DNA from: Aselliscus stoliczkanus
Lineage: Eukaryota > Chordata > Mammalia > Chiroptera > Hipposideridae
DNA: 64,000 nucleotides
Reading direction: 5' to 3'
NCBI GenBank assembly: GCA_033961575.1
Contig: CM066727.1
Location: 2,070,001-2,134,000 of the forward strand
Both the position numbers and the translations under genes were made by a program. Positions 23,151-35,154 of the stretch are shown here, in pieces; within the stretch, counting starts at the first letter, position 1; every line of letters begins with the position of its first letter. A model generated the notes under the pieces. That model was given only the letters and a program-made list of their open reading frames with translations, had not been told where the DNA came from and did not search any database.

Positions 23151-23544
23151 TTTGTGGGCAGACTGGGTCGAAGCTGTTTTCACATTCACATTAAGTATCA
23201 TTTGCTTTCCAGAGTTCTGTGTAAAAGCGACGGTCAGTGAGCTGCTGGCGGCTCGGCATGAGTCAGGCACCCACTGTCACCGGCTGCTCAGGACACTTAG
23301 GTTCACTAAGGATACCAAGGAGGAAGCAACGAAAGTGGTGAATTTCATGACCTCTCGGCCCTGAGTGCACAGCTTTAATGTTCTGCGGGATGAAATGAGC
23401 TTATCAGCACTTCGGCTGCACAACAAAGATGGTGCTTGTCTCAGGGACACGAAATACTGGTGCAATTGTTGATTTCAGAACTGAACTGGCTGCTTCTTCA
23501 TGGAGTGCCATTTTTTATTTGAGAGACTAATATACTGTGGTGAG

Positions 23545-24005
23545 CGTACTAGTTTTTATTGCCACATAAGAAATGATCACAAACCTCGTGGCTTCAAAGG
23601 GTGCCAATTTATTAGCTCATGAGCCTGCAGTCAGAAAGGCCGGTGCAGCTCCACTAACTCGAATATTCAAGGAGGTGGCCAAGCTGACCCCGCATCTGGG
23701 GGCCTCTGGGGGAATTCAGGTTGCTGGCGAAATCCAGCTGTTGTGGTTGCTGAACAGAGGTGCCCATCTTCCTGCTGGGTGTGGGCCTGGGGTTACTGGG
23801 TTCCCAGAGCATCCGGCCACCCTTCACATGGCCCCATCCATCTTCAATGCAGTGGAGAAGCCCCCTCATATTGACTCCCACACACAGCATCTCTATTCCC
23901 CAAAAGGACCCCTTGGATGGGGTCACTGGAGTAGGTCTGGCCACTGAAGACAACGTTCCTTTCTTACAGTCACTGATGGAACCTAATCACAGGAGGGGAA
24001 AAGCA
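23545..24005 (-). mobile_element. MaLR (MLT1-like) LTR
   Basis: The plus strand starts with ctagtttttattgccacata, acaaacctcgtggcttcaaa and ccaatttattagctcatgag, the reversed end of MLT1-type LTRs, runs through a central block and ends near cctaatcacaggaggggaaa. No internal genes. Confidence 0.65.
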
Positions 24006-24149
24006 GCATATTCGCTTAATGGGGGGTTGTGGGTCACCCGGGCCAGCTTAGAATCCTGCTTGTCATCGTCAGATATTCCGGCTTTCACTTATATGGTCTT
24101 CCTAGAGTATCAAGTTCACAGAAGGGCTGGGAGAGGGGCGTGAGTGCCA

Positions 24150-24300
24150 ATGGGGACTGAGATTCAGTTTGGGGCCCTGGAGAGCTCTGGAGATGCTGGT
24201 GGCAATGGCTGAATAGCAGTACGAATGCACTAACACCACCAACCTAGACATTGAAAAGTGGCTATGATGGTAAATTTTATGTTTACATTTAAAAATAATA
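24150..24300 (+). mobile_element. L1M 3' end fragment
   Basis: gatgctggtggcaatggctg, gaatgcactaacaccacc and gatggtaaattttatgttta follow the order of the old L1 3' UTR (gtgatggttgcacaac ... taaaatggtaaattttatg). Confidence 0.6.
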
Positions 24301-24699
24301 ATTAAAATTAATGAAACTTAAATTCTTTCTTTCAAAATGAACGTAAACATAGGTTTGAATAATGGTGCTTCCGTGGAGTGACTGGCTTGGATGTCGACTG
24401 CAGTAAAAGGGCACCTGTCTTGGTGACCGCCACCCCGAAGTAATGGTGGAGGGAACACAATTAGAACAAAAAGAAATGAATGGAATCAGTTCCCTTGTAG
24501 TCATGTAAATTGTACAAGTGAAAATGATTTGAATGATCAGCCTTGAGTCGTAGAGAGCTGAAGCATTTAATACTTTTCCAATATCAAATATGATTGTTTA
24601 TTCTGAGCCATATTTGATAATTTTCCGAGTAGCATTATTCTTTGTATTTAAGCAGATGTATAGGCTCAAGCAGGATCATTGGTATCCAGTTTTATTACT

Positions 24700-26065
24700 T
24701 ATTTTTAAAATTAAATTCAATTTATTTAAACTAAAAAACAACAAAAGAGAAACAAACAAAAAATATATAGAAACAATTCACCCATTTCTTCCATCCCCCG
24801 TTCCACCTCTGGCAGCCATCCATCTGTTATCTGCTTCTATAAATGGGTTTTATTCATTTATTTGTGTTTGTATTTCACATAAAAGAGAGATCTTATTTTA
24901 CTGAGAATCATACCCTTTAGGTCCATCCATGTTGTCACAAATAGCAAGATTTCATTTTTTAAATGGCTGAATAATAGTCTTGTGTCTATTTGTGTGCATA
25001 TGTCACATATCTTTATCCAGTCAGCTATGTTGGACACTTTATTTCCATATATTCACTATTGTAAATCATGAGGCAATAAACATGAGCATGCACATATCTT
25101 TTTGAGTTAGTGTTTTTGTTTTCATTGGATAAATACCCAGAAGTGGAATTGCTGGGTCATAGCAATTTTTAATTTTTACTATTTTGAGGAATCTCCATAC
25201 TGTTTTCCATAGTGGCTGCATCAATTTATATTGCCACCAACAGTGCACGAGGGTTCCGGAGCCTTGCCAACCCTGGTTATTTCCCGTCATTTTGATAATA
25301 GCGACTCTAACAGGCACGAGGTGGTGTCCCCCTGTGGTTCTGATTTGCAGCTCCCGATGATTAGTGATGCTGAGCATCTTTTCACCCACCTGTTGACCAT
25401 CTGTAAATATTCTTTGCAAAAATGTCAGTTCAGATCTTCTGCCATTTTAAAATCAGGCTGTTTTCTTATTGTTGAGTTGTATGACTTCTTTATATATTTT
25501 GGATATTAAATCCTTATCAGATATATGGTTTTCTCCCCGTCAGGAGGTTGCTTTTCATTTTGTTGATGGTTTGCTCTGCAGAAGCTTTCAGCTTGATACA
25601 GTTCCACTTGTTTATATTTGCTTCTGTTGCTTTTACTGTCAGTGTCAGATGCAAAAAACATCTCCAATATTTATGTCAAGGAGCTTAATGCCTGTTCTCT
25701 TCTAGGAGTTTTACGGTTTCAGGTCTTAAGTTCAAGACTTTAATCAATTTTTGAGTTAATTTTTGTGTATGATGTAACTTAGGAGTCCAGTTCCATTCTT
25801 TTGCATGTGGCTATCCAGTTTTCCCAAAACCATTTATTAAAGACACTGTCCTTTTCCCATTGTCAAGTGCTAGCTCCTTTGTTGTAAATTAACCACATAT
25901 GTGTGGTTTTATTTCTTGGCTCTCATTCTGTTCCATTGATCTATACGCCTGTTCCCACCTATGCCAGGACCATCCTGTTAGATCACTAAAACTTTGTGAT
26001 ATAGTTTGAAACCAGGAAGTGTGATGCCACTAGCTTTGTTCCTCTTTCTCAAGACTGTTTTGATT
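24700..26065 (-). mobile_element. L1 (L1M type) ORF2 C-terminal region and 3' end, decayed
   Basis: The minus strand encodes pieces of L1 ORF2 in several frames: WWQYKLMQPLWKTVWRFL and YDPAIPLLGIYPMKTKTL (25250-25100), and upstream KASGITLPGFKLYHK and DQWNRM (26060-25930). The plus strand shows gataaatacccagaagtgga and attgctgggtcatagc. The 3' end with A-rich tail lies around 24700-24780. Many stops and frameshifts: a dead copy. The plus-strand frames at 24590-25705 are antisense shadows of this element. Confidence 0.9.
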
Positions 26066-27750
26066 TGTATCCACACAGTTTAAAAGTTCTACTGTATTTT
26101 TCATCATGAGTAAAATAAGGTTAATTTTATGTCATCAAAATATTAGTGAGGTGACTCTCATAGAAATGATGTAATTGTTATGTGGAGAGCTCTCCAAATC
26201 AACCAGCAAAGCTTCTAAGCCAATATATGGTAATGATATTAATAATTCTCCATGTGACTTGAGCAAGTCAACCAGAGAGATGGGATTTTAGAGGGATTTT
26301 AGATGGGATTTTAGAGGGAAAATGGATTTCCGAAAATTATGTTGTTGAGTATTTGACAAACGCTTTCAGGACGTGATTTCCTATAGTTCAAGAAGTCCCT
26401 TCTGTTTTGAAGCCATTCAGGGGATGAGGGCCCCTCACTAGTCCCTGTCTTTCTCACGTGACCAAGTGCCTGCTATGGGAATGTCTAATCCCACTGACAT
26501 ACACACTCATGGAAGTTGATGCTGTCTTCTGTGGACTTTGGAACAAGACCTTTCAGCCTGGTTCTGCCACCACTCACAGCCCTAGGCTCAGTTATCCGTA
26601 CTGAGCTTGTTGGCCCAGTCATCTGCACCTGAAGACAGGAATTCTACCCGCAGATAGAGCAAACCCCCAACACTCCTGGAAATGGAAGCAGTGGGCTGAG
26701 CACGAAAGGAGCCCAAATCCACCTGACAGCAGCCACAGCACACCAGGGCTGTAAGCCTGCAGGATAATTGGTCTGAGTTCATTATTACACCTTAGGACAG
26801 AAGAATGGGTGAGAGACACCCCCTTTCTAAAAATATGTTCCCGGGTATGGTATCATCTTTTCTATCAAAGATCAGCGGAGAGGCTTCCAGCCTCTGACCT
26901 GAGGCCCTGAAACACCTCCCTGTCACCCTCTACGTTCAATTCTTCCCTCACCCATTGTATGCATTTCCATTTGCAGACGGATCTACTGAGAAGGCGACGT
27001 GTGGTCACCATGGCGCCTTGAAGTACTTCCCAGAAACAGTGATTGCACCAGAGAAGTGGGTAATGTGGCTTCCTGCTTATGTTTTTGGCCACCCGACTGG
27101 TTAGATTAGAGGAGAAAATATCTAATCACATGGACTCCTCTGCATTTATAATCCCTGACTCAGTCATTTCTCCCTGTAGGTAACTGGGCACCTGGTATCC
27201 CCTCAGGCTCTTAGACAACTAGTTAGTGGGGTTCATTTGCCCTGGGCCTGGTCACCAGTGAGCACTGACAGAGCAAATACCTGTGAGCTGAGGGCAAAGA
27301 ATTCCATGGTGGCTTTCCACACCCAATCCCCCTAACGGACTGGGGTCTAGTCTGGCCGTTTGTTAGCAGCAGGGGTTGTATCTGATAGTTTGTTACCGCC
27401 AGTGAATGGCCTTGGACACTGTGTGCTCTGTGTCCCTAAGTGTCCCCTTCTGCTGCCCCCTCCTCCAGAAGCTGAGATGTCATCCGAAGGGGTTGGCCTT
27501 CTCCCGCATTTACTATCCTAACCAGAAGACACTCGTTCCGTTTTACAGACCTGGAAACCTGCCCACTGCTCCCCGCTGACAGGAGCAGCTGGGAGTGCAC
27601 TCAGAAGTGAACCTCCAGCCCAATATGATGACAAGCTCAAAAACAACACAACTTATATTATGCTGGATATTAAGAAACCTATGCTAGGGGTGATACAAGA
27701 TAGTGTTTTTACCTATTACAATAGGTAGGATAATTTACTGCTGCGAAGTC
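26066..27750. other. Intronic, no recognised feature
   Basis: Includes a small tandem duplication of ggattttaga(t/g)gg words at 26281-26320. Otherwise unique sequence without gene or clear repeat family. Confidence 0.4.
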
Positions 27751-27769
27751 TCATTTCTTGCCAAGACTT

Positions 27770-28420
27770 GCTGTTTTCTTTATCTTTTTAGTATGAAAAA
27801 AATATTTCAAACAAACAAAATCACACAAAAAAAGTGTACCAAATCCATACATACCCATCACTCATTTGTAACTCATAGCTATTCTTTCCTTTAAACCTAT
27901 ATCTTTACAAACTTCCCTCCCAACCCGGTTTGTTTTGAAGCAAATCTCGGATTGCAAATTCATAAGTGTATAAATACTTTAGTATACATCTCTAAAAATT
28001 TAAGATGTCTTTTAAAATGAATGACCACAATACTATTATCATATGTTAACATACTTACAATAATCCCTTAATATCATCAAATATCCAGTCAGTATTCAAA
28101 TTTCCCTAATTATCTCATAAAAATAATCTAATTATCAATTTAGGTTTCAAATAAGGTGTAGATATTATAACTAGTGGATATGTCTTTGAAGTGCCTTTTA
28201 AAATTGTATAGTTTCTCTTTCCATTTATTTCATGCACCATCCACTCTACAATTTATTTATTGGACAAAATGAGTTGTATTTTGTAGTGATTCCCACTTGT
28301 AGGGTCTCCTAATCATATTACTATGAAGACGATCCTTTGTTTTTCTTTGTCCTTATTGTCCTGTAAGTTGTCAGTCAGATCAAGCCTAGATAAGATTCAG
28401 ATTTGATTTTCTGGCAAGAA
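27770..28420. mobile_element. L1M-type 3' UTR fragment
   Basis: gttttgaagcaaatctcgga, tagtatacatctctaaaaat, aatgaccacaatactattat, cttaatatcatcaaatatcc and agtcagtattcaaatttccc follow the order of an old L1M non-coding 3' region. Orientation is not certain. Confidence 0.6.
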
Positions 28421-28599
28421 TTATCCATAAGCATGTTTTGTTCTTCCTACAGGAAGCACAAAATGTAGGGTTTGTCTTTCTTTTTGTGGTTCAGGAGTGA
28501 TGGAAGGCCATTATCTAGGTCTACTATGTCACTGGGGGTCATAACATGGTGATATTTCTTCTCCCAACCTGACCAGACATTGTCACGACTAGACTCACT

Positions 28600-28830
28600 T
28601 ATGTATCATATCATGCTGGGTTTATGAATACGAGGTTGGGAGTTATACAAATCAATATTAAATTGGGGCTCTGCCACTTAATAACTGTAAGTCCTTCGAC
28701 AAATCACCTAGACTTTCTATTACTTTAGTGTTCTAATCCAAAATGGTATAACATTTGTATCAACCTCCAAAGGCTGCTGTGGGGACTCCGTGGGATAATG
28801 CATTCAGTTCATGTTCGTTCCAACAAAAGT
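28600..28830 (+). mobile_element. MIR SINE
   Basis: ggggctctgccacttaataa, gtccttcgacaaatcaccta, tctaatccaaaatgg and gctgctgtggggactccgtg are MIR words in correct order. Confidence 0.7.
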
Positions 28831-28889
28831 TGATGCTGAAAGGGGGCAGAGTTTTCCTTCCCAAAATATGCCTCTATTTTTGAATATAG

Positions 28890-29400
28890 ATTATTTTAAG
28901 CTGGTTATTTTTAAGAAATAAAAGACTCAGGGGGAACCTTCGACCTTCCCCCTCCCCACCTAAAAGAGTGCAAGTAGAGGACCTACCCCAGGAGGCAGCT
29001 GTCATCCCAGGGAGCCACAGTGTGCGACGGACAGGGCGGAGCCCGGCAGGCCCATCTGACCCAGTCCTCTGGGTCCCTTTGTTAGCGGTGGCCCAGCACA
29101 CGTGCATTTACCAGACATTTGCTTACCCAGCTCCATGTGAACTGCCTCCCTGCCCTCTGGAGTCCCAAACCTCAATTCCCCCTTGTCCTCACTCAAGATG
29201 GCATCATAAGCCTTCACTGCCAGACGTGTCCTGGGGGTGGGGTGGGGGAAAGCATGTTCTTAGGGAACCCCCATATACCCATAAGTAATGACTTTGGTTT
29301 TATCCTATCAATCTGTCTCACACCAATTTAGTGATTAGTCCAGATAGAAGAACTAGGTGGAAAAAGAGGGGAAATTCCCCCTCCCCACAATGCTGAAACA
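28890..29400 (+). mobile_element. Possible ERV LTR
   Basis: Starts with pyrimidine-rich aaccttcgaccttccccctc, has a polymorphic centre, ctcaagatggcatcataagc, atgactttggttttatccta, tcaatctgtctcacaccaat and ttagtgattagtccagatag, and ends with tccccctccccaca, which resembles the end of a class I ERV LTR. No retroviral genes follow. Family not assigned. Confidence 0.4.
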
Positions 29401-31970
29401 AGGGATTGGACACGTTACATTTACTTGAGAAAGGTCCTCAAAAACACAAGCAGAGGAATAGGAAAGTAGAGCAAGAAAGGAAAACTTCCATTGATGAGTG
29501 AGATCCTGCTCTGGGCGCCTGGATCTCAATCCAGCAGGGGTTCCCTCTAGGGAACCGTGTTGGATGAACCTCTGAGGGGATCACAGGTGAAGAGGCTTAC
29601 CCATCAGGTCCTTCCTCGCCTTGGGTGAGGGACATTCCATTCCCAGCACTTCTAGACTGCTCTGTGCTGAGCAAGCTCCCAGAGCAAGAGAGAAGGTCTG
29701 CGTACCAAGAGGCAGACAAAGCAGGAGCCTCAGGGAGAAACCCTCAGCGTGGGGACCACGGGCCTTGGCTGCGGCAAAGTGCGGAGGCAGGCTGAGGGGA
29801 CCCCAGGGCTGCCAGCCATGGCTTCTCTGTGTATGTAAAGTACTCTCAAGGGTCCTGGGAGGTAGGAAAGGCTAACCCAAGTTTGGATGCAATGGTGGTT
29901 TGTGTATGAAGGGTTTCAGATCATGCCACGCAGAAATATGTTGCTTTGGCACAGTGACTAATTTAAGCTGAAGCCACTTGAGAACGGCTGAATGGGAAGG
30001 GTAGGACATACAGTCTCTAAATGGGTTTCAACCTTTACCAGTTCACATGGAGCGCTCTTTTTTTCTTAAGGTTGTTGACTGAGTTTTCATTCCTGGAACC
30101 AAAAGAACTTGACAAAAGTAGATACCACCAGGAAAGAGGGCCTGGGAGTTGCCGGCTCCAGGCGGAAGCCCCAGGCAGGCTCTGGGTATGTGGTGGTTGC
30201 CTTGGGAACAAGGGTCTCCAGGAGCAGACTAACTCCATCACCTAGCCATGTACCTGGGGATACTCGCAGAAGGAAGGTTTGATAGGACACTGCCCTCCTT
30301 GGGAACGCTTAGCACCTTACTGCTGGAAATCTCCTTGTGCAGTCACTTAACTGTCTGGGATTCCAGTCTCATGGTCAATAAGCTGATGAGGCTGCCTTTC
30401 CAAGGACATTATTGGCTGTATCTCTCCATGAAATTAGAAACAAACAAGTGATACAGGATCAAGTCATTTCTCAGGGTAGCAATTTAACCAAGAAAACAAA
30501 GTGAGCTATGGAAAACATTTACTGAAACTCTGTACTTTTAGCACATCCCACAAAAGATGAGATGTGTCCAGGCAACCACACGTAGGTGGTTCAGCTACCT
30601 TCATCTTCAAGACCTGTTTAGTTAGATTGCCGGTTTGAGCCACGTTAGATCCAAATCAATTGTTTAAAAGGACAGAAAAAAAAAAGCCTACTAGATGAAC
30701 TGAACTTTCAGGAATGAACCCAGAGAAACCAAATGCTTAACAATGATGATTAGAAGTCAGAGTCTCAGGGATCATAGGAGATGTCTCATATTCACTGCTC
30801 CATGTCATGAAATCATCTTGCTTTATCTCAGACGTTTGTCAATGAAGTGTTACAAAATTATTTTGAAATGTGTTGTAAAGTTGAGAAATGTATAATACAG
30901 TTATGTTTTTTTTCAGTCTGGTTCGGGTAGTAGAGAATTGTGAAAATGTATTTGTGGTTTGGTGTATGAATCTGTGTTCACGAGTGTGTGTTTGTTTTTG
31001 TGTGTTTGTGTGTGTGTGCGTGCTTGTACATATAAGACATATGATAGGGATTAAACTCAGACATATAAGCTATTTAAAAATATGAAGAATTTTAAAAGTG
31101 AACTGGTTACTGAGTTCCAATGTACTAAATTAATATTTAAAAAGATACTTAATTATTTAAGGTTATTATACTACTTCACACACTTAATTGATGCATGTAA
31201 TTGGAAGGCTGCCTTTCCTGGTGAGAACGGGAGACTTCTCGGTCATGTTCGGCTCCGCACTCCATCCACCATGTCGCCTTGTCCCCTGACCTCACATATG
31301 GTGTCTGTACACCCTTCTCTCTGCCACTGATACTCAGTAGACTGGTGGGGGCTATCGGACAACATACTGTCTGAACGGGCTGCCTCTGCCTAGAAGCATT
31401 GGTGATACTGCTTAATTTAAGTGTGTTTCCCATAGTATCCCGGGTAACGCAGTTGGTGCTTCTTTTGTAATCAGATATCACAGCATGCTACAACTGGGGG
31501 GTGATGCCAACATTACAATGAAGCATTGTCCCTGGTTCCTACTATGAAAATATATCTAAAGCAGCTGAGGCTACAATAACAATGAGACGGCTTTCAGCAA
31601 TTTTACCTTTCCAGCTAGAGGCATAACTCTTCAATTACTTTGCTGAGCCCTGCAGAATAACCTCTGTTCCCGTTCTAAGAGCAGCAATTGCTCCCCAGCA
31701 GTGCATAATGTGGGGCAAAAAAGGGAAATTATGTTTTTACTTCCTACAACAGACGGTGTGGATATGAAAGTGAGAGGAAATGAGGACATGAGCTTGCATC
31801 TCTGGCCCTGTTCATATACTCGTGCAGTGAGCTGGCATTCCCCTCATCAGTCAACAGATTCACAGGGCAGATTTCCCTTGAATTGACACATGGCCCCTGG
31901 TTCCTTAATATTTTTGCCTAATTTGAGTATAGAGTGATGTCACTCAGCAAGGGTTCCACAGTTGGCTTAT
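29401..31970. other. Intronic, no recognised gene; GT-rich patch at 30985-31025
   Basis: Some of 29600-30450 has the look of an old interspersed element, but I could not place it. A GT-rich imperfect run lies at 30985-31025. No exon-like segment. Confidence 0.35.
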
Positions 31971-32279
31971 ACGAGGTGTGATCAAACAATACAGTGAATG
32001 TGTAAATTAAAAAGAAAAATATTACAGTGAAAGACACATTGCCATTAAACCCCCCTCAAAATACACCCCCTCCCTTTGAACACACTTATCCCATCGTCCT
32101 TGCCACTTTCTAAAGCAGTTCTGGACGTCCTCTTTTGTGAGTGTCTTCAGTTGCGCTGTCATGGCTGCCTCGATGTCCTGAATCTTTCTGACTTTGGGGA
32201 AGAGTCAGAAGTCACATGATGCCAGATCCAGTGAATAAGGTGGATGAGGACACACTGTAATGTTTTTATTTGACAGAAA

Positions 32280-32785
32280 TTGCCATACCAGAAGCAATGT
32301 GTGACACGGAGTGTTGTCATGATGGAGGATGATTTACGGCACACTTTAAAACACACCTTCTCCAATTGTAGCTCACACCTGACTGACTGCACAGAACAAG
32401 TTGAAACTTGTCACACACGGTTACTAAGGTTTGAGGTGCTGCTTCCCGTATTGAAGACCCCTGCCTTTCCATTGGGTGGCGCTCAGCAGCAGCATTCACT
32501 GTATTATGTGATCATAACAGAAAAGCTCCATGTTACACATTGCTTCTGGTACAGGAATTTTTGTCCAATGAAAACATTATGGTGTGTCCTCGTCCACCTT
32601 GTTCACTGGGTCTGACACCTAAAGATTTCTGGCTCTTACCTCAAGTCAAAATGACCATGAAAGGTAAATGTTTTGAATCAATTCAGGACATCACGGCAGC
32701 CATGACAGCGAAACTAAAGACAGTGCAACTAAAGACACTCACGAAAGAGGACTTCCAGAACTGCTTCAGAAAGTGGCAAGAATGA
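32280..32785 (+). pseudogene. Mariner transposase C-terminal remnant
   Basis: The right arm of the inverted mariner retains an uninterrupted frame from 32540 to 32785 with ENIMVCP, LTPKDFWLLP, KMTMKGKCFESIQDI and LTKEDFQNCFRKWQ, ending at a stop just after the WQE. Only the last part of the catalytic domain is present, so it cannot be active. Confidence 0.8.
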
Positions 32786-32825
32786 TGGGATAAGTGTGTT
32801 CAAAGCGAGGGGGAGTGTATTTTAT

Positions 32826-32855
32826 TGTGTGTGTATGCGTGTGTGTGTGTGTGTG

Positions 32856-32910
<55 letters not shown>
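32826..32910. repeat. (TG)n(TA)n microsatellite inside the mariner right arm
   Basis: About 15 TG units with one interruption, then about 27 TA units. It sits between the transposase end and the right terminal repeat, so it expanded inside, or replaced, the element's 3' non-coding segment. Confidence 0.97.
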
Positions 32911-32913
<3 letters not shown>

Positions 32914-33052
32914 TTTTATGTAAACATTCACCATATTTTTTTATCACACATGGCACATCAGAACTAAGGGGCAACCTTTAAAAAAATACGTTATGTAAAT
33001 GTTGATTCAAAATCAATAATGTTAAGATTGGATTCTCAAAAACACTTACACA

Positions 33053-33295
33053 TGATGATTAAGTTTATGTGTCATTTGGACTGGTCTAGTGAGGCCTAGA
33101 TGGCTGGTAAAATGTTACTTCTGGGCATGTCTGTAAGATCGTTTCTGAAAGATCCGTATTTGAGCAGTTAGACTGAATGAAGGGAAGCCAGGGGAGGGGA
33201 GCGCTTTTTTTTCTTTTCCGACTGTAAAGTCCCTGTCCTGCCTGAGCTCTCACAGCATTTGTGACCCTGCCTCTGGAATCGTCTCCAGGATAGAG
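33053..33295 (+). mobile_element. LTR-like interspersed repeat, copy 2 (5' part)
   Basis: tgatgattaagtttatgtgt, catttggactggtctagtga, ggcctagatggctggtaaaa, ttctgggcatgtctgtaaga and atttgagcagttagactgaa match the start of the family also seen at 10771. The 3' part is missing, cut by or merged with a MIR. Confidence 0.6.
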
Positions 33296-33299
33296 CTGG

Positions 33300-33475
33300 C
33301 ACAATATGCCATGTGCTGTCTGGCTTCAAATTCACCGTCACTGATAGGAAACCAGTGGTGACTGAGCCAAGCCCTCCACCTTGCCTCACCTCCTCGTCTG
33401 CGAAGTGGCGATAAAATCAACCAGCTGTTTGAGACCGCCGTGAGAGTTGCACACGATATGTAAACGTAAGGAGGA
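33300..33475 (+). mobile_element. MIR SINE
   Basis: gtgctgtctggcttcaaatt, ccttgcctcacctcctcgtc, tgcgaagtggcgataaaatc and gagaccgccgtgagagttgc follow the MIR order. Confidence 0.7.
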
Positions 33476-33479
33476 ACAC

Positions 33480-34870
33480 AGTGCAGGCATGCAGAAAATA
33501 TCTGTAAGCCCTACTGGGTGCTGTCTATGACACACTGTGTGAGGCGATCATCCCGACAGTTCCTCCCAAGACCCGACTCACAGCTGGCACCCCACACCTG
33601 ACTTCTGTGACATGGTCAGATATGCTTTCAAAGTGCTTGCAGTGAATTTCACAGTTTGCCTTAATTTACATAAAATAATCATGGAACTGCAGCAGTCACA
33701 CGTATGTTGACCTTATATCAGATGGGAAGAGAGGCTTGCTTTAACCGAAATTGTATTCCTTTTGTTTGTGTAAAGGACTCTGCTGCCTTGGTCACAAACA
33801 ATGATATCTACAGGAATAATCACTGATTTTTTCGCTCTCTAGAGATAAGCCGATTAGTGTAATGGCCTGTGTGTGCGCCCTGCCTGCGAACCCTGGCTGG
33901 ACTTCTCTTTCAGGAGGAAAAGGGATCAGCCTGGCATCGACCAAATTCTCCTTCTCTGACCTTCTGAAGCCCATCCATTCCTCTTGCAAAAGTGCAGTTT
34001 TTAATTTCTAGAATTATTTCAGCAACAAAGAAGTTGGAATTACAAGGAAATAAATCCTTAACCATCATTATTTTGTTTCATCTGTTGCCAAACTCCCTCT
34101 ATTGATTCTAAGCCCTTTTACTTATACTGTTCCTGGTCTTTTTCTTTTTTTTTTACCAACCTCCGTGTGTCGGGTCATAGTATATTTCCACTTAATTTAA
34201 AACACTGCCAATAGAAAGCACCCTCTCAGTTACTAAGCTTTTCTTAAGCCACCCTGGTCGCCCCAGCCATCTCTTTACACGGGCCAGGAAAATTGATCCT
34301 GGTTTCTTCTCTCCAGGACTCTGACTTCCACATGTGGGCAGTGGCATTTAATTAAAGATTCTGTGCCAGCATTTATTTGTGCTCCTCCATTTGCATGAGA
34401 TCATTTGAAATCAAAGGAGAGAATCAAACATGGTTGATGGTGGTCTTTAAAGCTACGTCCACGCAATGTTCAGTCAGCCTTTCGCTAACCTTGGCGAAGC
34501 GAGGTTTCCTTCAACTCCCACTCTCTGTGTAATGCCATCGGAAGATGAGTGTCAAGGGGACCTTTTCTAAGAACAACTAAATTACGTGCCAGCGATAGCA
34601 CAAGGACATTGTAACAAACTAATGAATTGGAAGCGAACCGTATCTCCCTTGCTGGCGTTTCTATGTTTCAAACATTAAAATAAACAGCTACTCTAGTCTC
34701 CTTTCATTAGCATCGTACAGGTGCTAACGTACACATTTATGTATTAAACACAGTTAGTAGACACGTGTAAGAAAACATTAGCTCTTTTGTTCTCCCAGTT
34801 CAATAACTACAGAAATAAACTTGATGGAGTCATGCATTTTATATTGCTTAGAAAACAAGAGAGTGGGGAG
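33480..34870. other. Intronic, no recognised feature
   Basis: Unique AT-leaning sequence. The 34370-34700 segment has no repeat match I know and could hold conserved non-coding DNA, which cannot be judged from one genome. Confidence 0.4.
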
Positions 34871-34879
34871 GGATTTCAG

Positions 34880-35150
34880 GGCAGCAACAATACTCTGTGT
34901 GACACTATAACGGTGGGTACATGCCATTATCCATTTGTCCAAATCCACAGAAAGTACAGCACTAAGAGTGACCGTGATGTAAACCATGGACGTCGGGTGA
35001 CGGTGACGTGACAGTGCAGGTTCAGTTGGCATACATGTCCTATTGCGTAGGGATGCTATGATGGGGCAGGGAGAACCCTGGGAGAAAAAGTGAATGCTAC
35101 ATTGGCAGGTAGAGGCATAGTCAGTGTTTTTATGTGTACCGGTCATATTT
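34880..35150 (+). mobile_element. L1M 3' end fragment
   Basis: acaatactctgtgtgacact, ggtgggtacatgccattatc, catttgtccaaatccacaga, agagtgaccgtgatgtaaac and catggacgtcgggtgacggt follow an old L1 3' end consensus closely in plus orientation. Confidence 0.75.
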
Positions 35151-35154
35151 CAAT

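Larger units (their letters stand above)
20936..23540. other. Intronic; contains a short dispersed duplicate pair
   Basis: Unique sequence apart from a roughly 75-bp segment at 21832-21908 that recurs at 23078-23150 in the same orientation. A 22880-23000 stretch (gttgagtttgaaatgtccat, gctagagaaggaatcggggg) looks like part of an L2-type repeat. Open frame 21964-22338 has no known domain. Confidence 0.4.
31972..32953. mobile_element. Palindromic mariner relic: two inverted 3' halves
   Basis: The left end, cgaggtgtgatcaaacaata ending in cagtgaatgtg (31972-32004), is matched inverted at the right, cattcaccatatttttttat then cacac (32925-32949). Inside, the minus strand of 31990-32330 and the plus strand of about 32505-32820 both encode the mariner transposase C-terminus: the catalytic HDN-like motif, the VTHCFWY/LLLVQEFLS segment, the (P)xDFWLxP motif, then KTLTKED(F/V)QNCFRKWQ. 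The right copy keeps the second and third Asp region of the DD34D triad with about 37 residues between (a small insertion). The left copy lacks about ten residues (MTMKGKCFES in the right copy). The transposase N-terminus was not recognised, and the roughly 180-bp centre is unclear. Left flank is TA; the right flank is degraded. Confidence 0.8.

Noticed and set aside
24590..25705. Plus-strand open frames in 24590-25705
   Set aside because: They are antisense to decayed L1 ORF2, which is recognised on the minus strand.
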